This document shows positions 7,592-10,777 of a stretch of DNA of 10,777 bases, piece after piece. The DNA is taken from positions 7,652 to 18,428 of the forward strand of contig DMQW01000460.1 in assembly GCA_003455565.1 (NCBI GenBank). The letters run 5' to 3'. The DNA comes from Limisphaerales bacterium. GTDB taxonomy: Bacteria > Verrucomicrobiota > Verrucomicrobiia > Limisphaerales > UBA11358. The notes below the pieces were generated by a model that was given only the letters and a program-made list of their open reading frames with translations, ran no database searches and was not told the DNA's origin. Positions within the stretch are counted from its first letter, which is position 1, and each line of letters opens with the position of its first letter. The translations under genes were made by a program, and so were the position numbers.

Positions 7592-10500
7592 TCACGGCAG
7601 CCGCAGCCGGAAGAAACTGGTCCGGTTGGTGATCGAAATGGAGTTCGTGAAGGCACCCGCGCCATTCAGCGTGCCGGTGCTGTTCGTCGTCCAAGTGATC
7701 GGAGCCGACAGGTTGGTTGTGCTCAACCAAGTGTAATTGGCGTTCGGCGTGCCGCCCGTGCCGGTCAGGATCAGGTTCCCACCCGATACCTTGGGTGCGC
7801 CCAGAACCGGCGGCACAGACACAGGCGATGGTGGAATCGTCCGGACGACGCTGATGTTGTCCAACCAGGGATCTCCGCTCACCGCGCTGAATTGAAGACT
7901 GAGATCGCCCGAGTTGGTAATGACCTGGGTCAGCGTGTAACTCTGCCAGGAATTGGTTGCCAAAACAGTGGTGTCCACTGACATGCTATAAGGCGTCGAG
8001 CCGACCATGAACGCGGCCGTAAAAACACCCCCGTCAACCGTGCTGGCTTGCTGGCTTCGCCCGCCATAGAAGGTCAGCGAAATGGTGTCTCCGGCATTCA
8101 CGCTGGCAAGCAAGTCCTGGCTGATTGAAACGGTGTTGGTATTGAGCAATACAACCCAATCAATCCCGCCGGGATCGATGCCGGTAAATGTAAATTGTTC
8201 ATTACCATCTTGCGGCGATTGGAACACACTATTCTGTTGGTATGGATTACCAATGGAATTATTAGTGTCCGGATTCCAGACGGGGTTGATGTGCGCCCAA
8301 AATGGAGCACCGGATAGAACACCCGGTGTTTCAAAATTGGCGTCCTGCACCGCGATGCCGGTGGTCAATGAAACCGCAAAGGTGTTGGTCACGGAAGTCG
8401 CCGTGCCTGCGGCGCCGTCGGTCACGGTCGCGTAGACTTGATAGGTGCCCACCACCGAGAATGCGCCCAGCGTCTGGGTAAAGGTGCTCGGATCATAGAA
8501 CGGCCCCACCGCAGCGGTCGCCGTGTAGCTGCCGGCCGTCGCCAGTTTGTAATGGTAAGTCACCGAATACGGCACCGTGCCGCCCGCGACCAAGGCGGTG
8601 GCGGGAACCGAAGAACCATAGAAGAATGACTGGCCGGTGGGGCTGGTCAACGCAACCGACAGGGATGGGCTGGCGGCATAGGGATACCTGACGATGATGA
8701 TGCCGGAACCGCCGTTGCCGCCCTGGGCGTTAAGACCACCACCACCACCACCGCCGATGTTGGCTACACCGTTGCCACCTGCACCATTAACGGTATCTTT
8801 TCCGGCTCCGCCGCCGCCCAGGCCCCCGGTTCCACCACCGTTGCAGCCCCCGCCGCCACCGGCATAATAGTTGGTCACGCCGCTGATGGCAAATGGCAAG
8901 CCATCGCCACCGGCCGCAGATGTCGGCGCAACTCCGGCCCCGCCGCCGCCGCCATGTGCAGAGCCATCGCCAGTAGTATATCCGTTGTTACCATAGCCGC
9001 CACTGGCGCTGGTAAGCTGGGTGGCTGTGCCTGCGCCAAAGCCACCAATATCACCGCCGCCGCCGCCGCCGCCAGAACCACCATTTTGTCCGGGTGCGTT
9101 GCCTAAGTAGCCCGCGCCACCGCCGCCGCCGCCCAAGGCGGTCAGGGTGCCTAAAACTGAATTATTCCCGTTGAACCCGTTAGTGTTATAGCCACTTCCG
9201 TAACCGCCGGCACCGACGCTGGCACTGTAGGTTCCGGCACCCAGCGAGAGATTCGTGTAGATCAACCCGCCCGCGCCGCCGCCGTCGCCATAAAGCCCGC
9301 CGCCGCCGCCGCCGCCGGCCACCACCAGCACATCGGCGGTGACCGTGGACGGGAGGATCAACGTGCCGTTGGCCGTGAACGTTTGAACCACATAGCCGCC
9401 GACATAGGGCGGTGAAGAAACGGGATTCAACCCGCTGGGATCCGTATAGACGATCGTTCCACCCGAACCCGTATTACCAGTCGAGAAAACGGTAAAGGTG
9501 TTGGTCGCGGAGGTGGCCGTGCCGGAGATGCCGTCAACCACGGTCGCGTAGATCTGATAGGCACCCATTGGCAGTGTGCCCAGCGTCTGCGTAAAGGTGC
9601 TCGTGTTATTGAACGGCCCAACCGCAGCGGTAGCCGTGTAACTGCCGGCCGTCGTCAGTTTGTAATGGTAAGTCACCGAAGACGGCTCCATGCTACCCGC
9701 GACGAAAGCTGTGGCGGAGGTCGAAGAACCCATGAGGAATGACTGGCCGTCGGTCGGGCTGATCACCGCAACCGACACGGGCGGGTTAGCGACGTAGGGA
9801 TACCTGACGATGACGATGCCGGAGCCGCCGGAGCCGCCGGTGAGGCTAAAACCACCACCACCACCACCGCCGGTGTTGGCTGCACCGTTGCCACCTGGAG
9901 CACCGCTTGTTGGTCCGTTTCCGCCGCCGCCCGAGCCGCCTGACCCCCCGCCGTTGCAGCCCCCGCCACCACCAGCATAATAGTTGGTCACGCCGCTGAT
10001 GGCATATGGCAAGCCATTCCCACCGGCCGCGGATGTCGCCGCAGCTCCGGCACCGCCACCGCCGCCATAAGCGGGGCCCGCAACGCCATATCCGTCGTTA
10101 CCAAAGCCGCCACTGACACTGCCAGGCTGTGTGGCTGTGCCACCGTTTTGGGGAGGGTTCCCTAAGCCGCCGCCGCCGCCGCCGCCAGAACCTCCATTTT
10201 GTCCGGCTACGCTGGAGCTGTCGATAGTATTGTAGCCAAGGCCGCCGCCGCCGCCGCCAAGGGCGGTCAGGGTGCTGAAAACTGAATTATTTCCGTTTGC
10301 CCCGTGAGTATTAGCGGCGGTTCCGGCACCACCGGCACCGACGGTGACACCGTATGATGCGCCACTCAGCGAGAGATTCGAGTAGACCAACCCGCCCGCA
10401 CCGGCGCCGCGCCATAAGGCCCGCCGCCGCCGCCGCCGCCGGCCACCACCAGCACATCGGCGCTGGCAGAGGACGGGAGGATCAACGTGCCGTTGGCCGT

Positions 10501-10777
10501 GAATGTTTGAACAACATAGCCGCCGACATAGGCTGGTCCAGAAACGGGATTAAGCCCGTTTGAATCCGTATAGACCACCGTTCCGCCCAGTCCCGTATTA
10601 CCGACCGCGTAAACCGTCAAAGTGTTGGTCACGGAGGTGGCCGTGCCGGCTGCGCTGTCGGCCACAGTCGCGTAAAACTGATAGACACCATTCGGCAGTG
10701 TGCCCAGAGTCTGGGTAAAGGTGTTCGTGGCGCCGAACGGTCCAACCGCAGTGGTATAGCAAACTATATTGACATTT
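7592..10777 (-). CDS. Large secreted Gly-rich/Ig-like repeat protein with jelly-roll C-terminus (5'-partial, one frameshift)
   Basis: The start lies beyond the right edge. Two Gly-rich domains of about 275 residues (about 9770-10600 and 8660-9480) open with VVQTFTANGTLILPS, then ADVLVVAGGGGGGG, and end GGSGIVIVRYPY. They resemble the Pfam Gly_rich_2 type of surface and phage-tail proteins; each holds a single cysteine in AGGGGGCNGGG. Each is followed by an Ig-like module of about 100 residues (AVISPTDGQSF, VTYHYKLTTAGSYTATAAVG, QIYATVVDG), and part of a third Ig-like copy lies at the right edge. Next comes a carbohydrate-binding-like jelly roll (8365-7830; VQDANFETPGV, DTISLTFYGGRS, DPWLDNISVVRTI), then a terminal module ending SFFRLRLP. 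The frame breaks near 10400-10412; one base added in the GC-rich tract gives GGLVYSNLSLSG in frame. The stop is at 7594-7592. It is probably an extracellular or cell-surface structural/adhesive protein; no catalytic motif is seen. Confidence 0.8.
8382..10755 (-). repeat. Tandem 1.12 kb direct repeat inside the Gly-rich gene
   Basis: The marker GTGTTGGTC followed by CGGA(A/G)GT occurs at 8382, 9498 and 10622 on the plus strand, giving periods of 1116 and 1124 bases. The second becomes 1125 (375 codons) once the deletion near 10405 is restored; the first is 372 codons. Each unit encodes one Ig-like module plus one Gly-rich domain. Two full units and part of a third Ig module are visible. Within the units, runs of the triplet GCC (9052-9072, 9297-9317, 10164-10186, 10421-10442) encode polyglycine and are prone to slippage. 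Confidence 0.85.

Noticed and set aside
8690..10450. Repeated GC-rich blocks that resemble a repeat array or CRISPR at first glance
   Set aside because: The blocks are codon runs for glycine inside one reading frame, lack uniform repeat/spacer lengths, and follow the 1.12 kb protein repeat.
1..10777. tRNA, rRNA, riboswitch, transposase or attachment sites
   Set aside because: None was recognisable by eye on either strand. Nearly the whole window is covered by minus-strand coding sequence.

Overview
The window (about 57% GC by eye) looks like a fragment of an environmental Verrucomicrobiota genome, most like the Pedosphaera/Limisphaera side of the phylum. The clues are a type II-like pseudopilin with a C-terminal H-X9-DG motif followed by a small lipoprotein-like gene, large exported glycoside hydrolases with signal peptides, a modular Gly-rich surface protein, and a C-terminal module ending FFRLRLP. 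This placement rests on remembered family patterns. Planctomycetota or Lentisphaerota remain possible.

Every gene I accept is on the minus strand, so the window reads from right to left. From 10777 to 7592 runs the 3' part of a very large secreted Gly-rich/Ig-like repeat protein, with a 1.12 kb tandem repeat and a carbohydrate-binding-like C-terminus. A strong hairpin at 7531-7556 probably terminates it. A new unit then starts: a pseudopilin (7482-6620), a small lipoprotein-like protein (6616-6302), a 51-codon open stretch that looks like the 3' remnant of a lost gene (6308-6153), an intact GH106 alpha-L-rhamnosidase (6156-2794), an 85-residue C-terminal fragment of a GH99/WbsX-like enzyme (2797-2540), and a large exported GH99-like plus LamG-like protein (2543 to beyond the left edge). 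The last three junctions all overlap by the four bases ATGA, so these reading frames are probably translationally coupled.

The main theme is export and breakdown of polysaccharide. GH106 would remove alpha-L-rhamnose, the GH99-like enzyme may act on a second linkage or bind glycan, and the LamG, jelly-roll and Gly-rich modules would work at or outside the cell surface. I see no RNA genes, CRISPR array, transposase or regulator.

The most important caution is that three of the five main genes carry one apparent single-base deletion each (near 1855, 6818-6831 and 10400-10412). In each case adding one base restores family-typical sequence. Three such events in 10.8 kb fit deletion-type sequencing errors better than three separate gene deaths, but reads are needed to decide. 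The two gene fragments flanking GH106 cannot be explained by indels and look like genuine deletion remnants.
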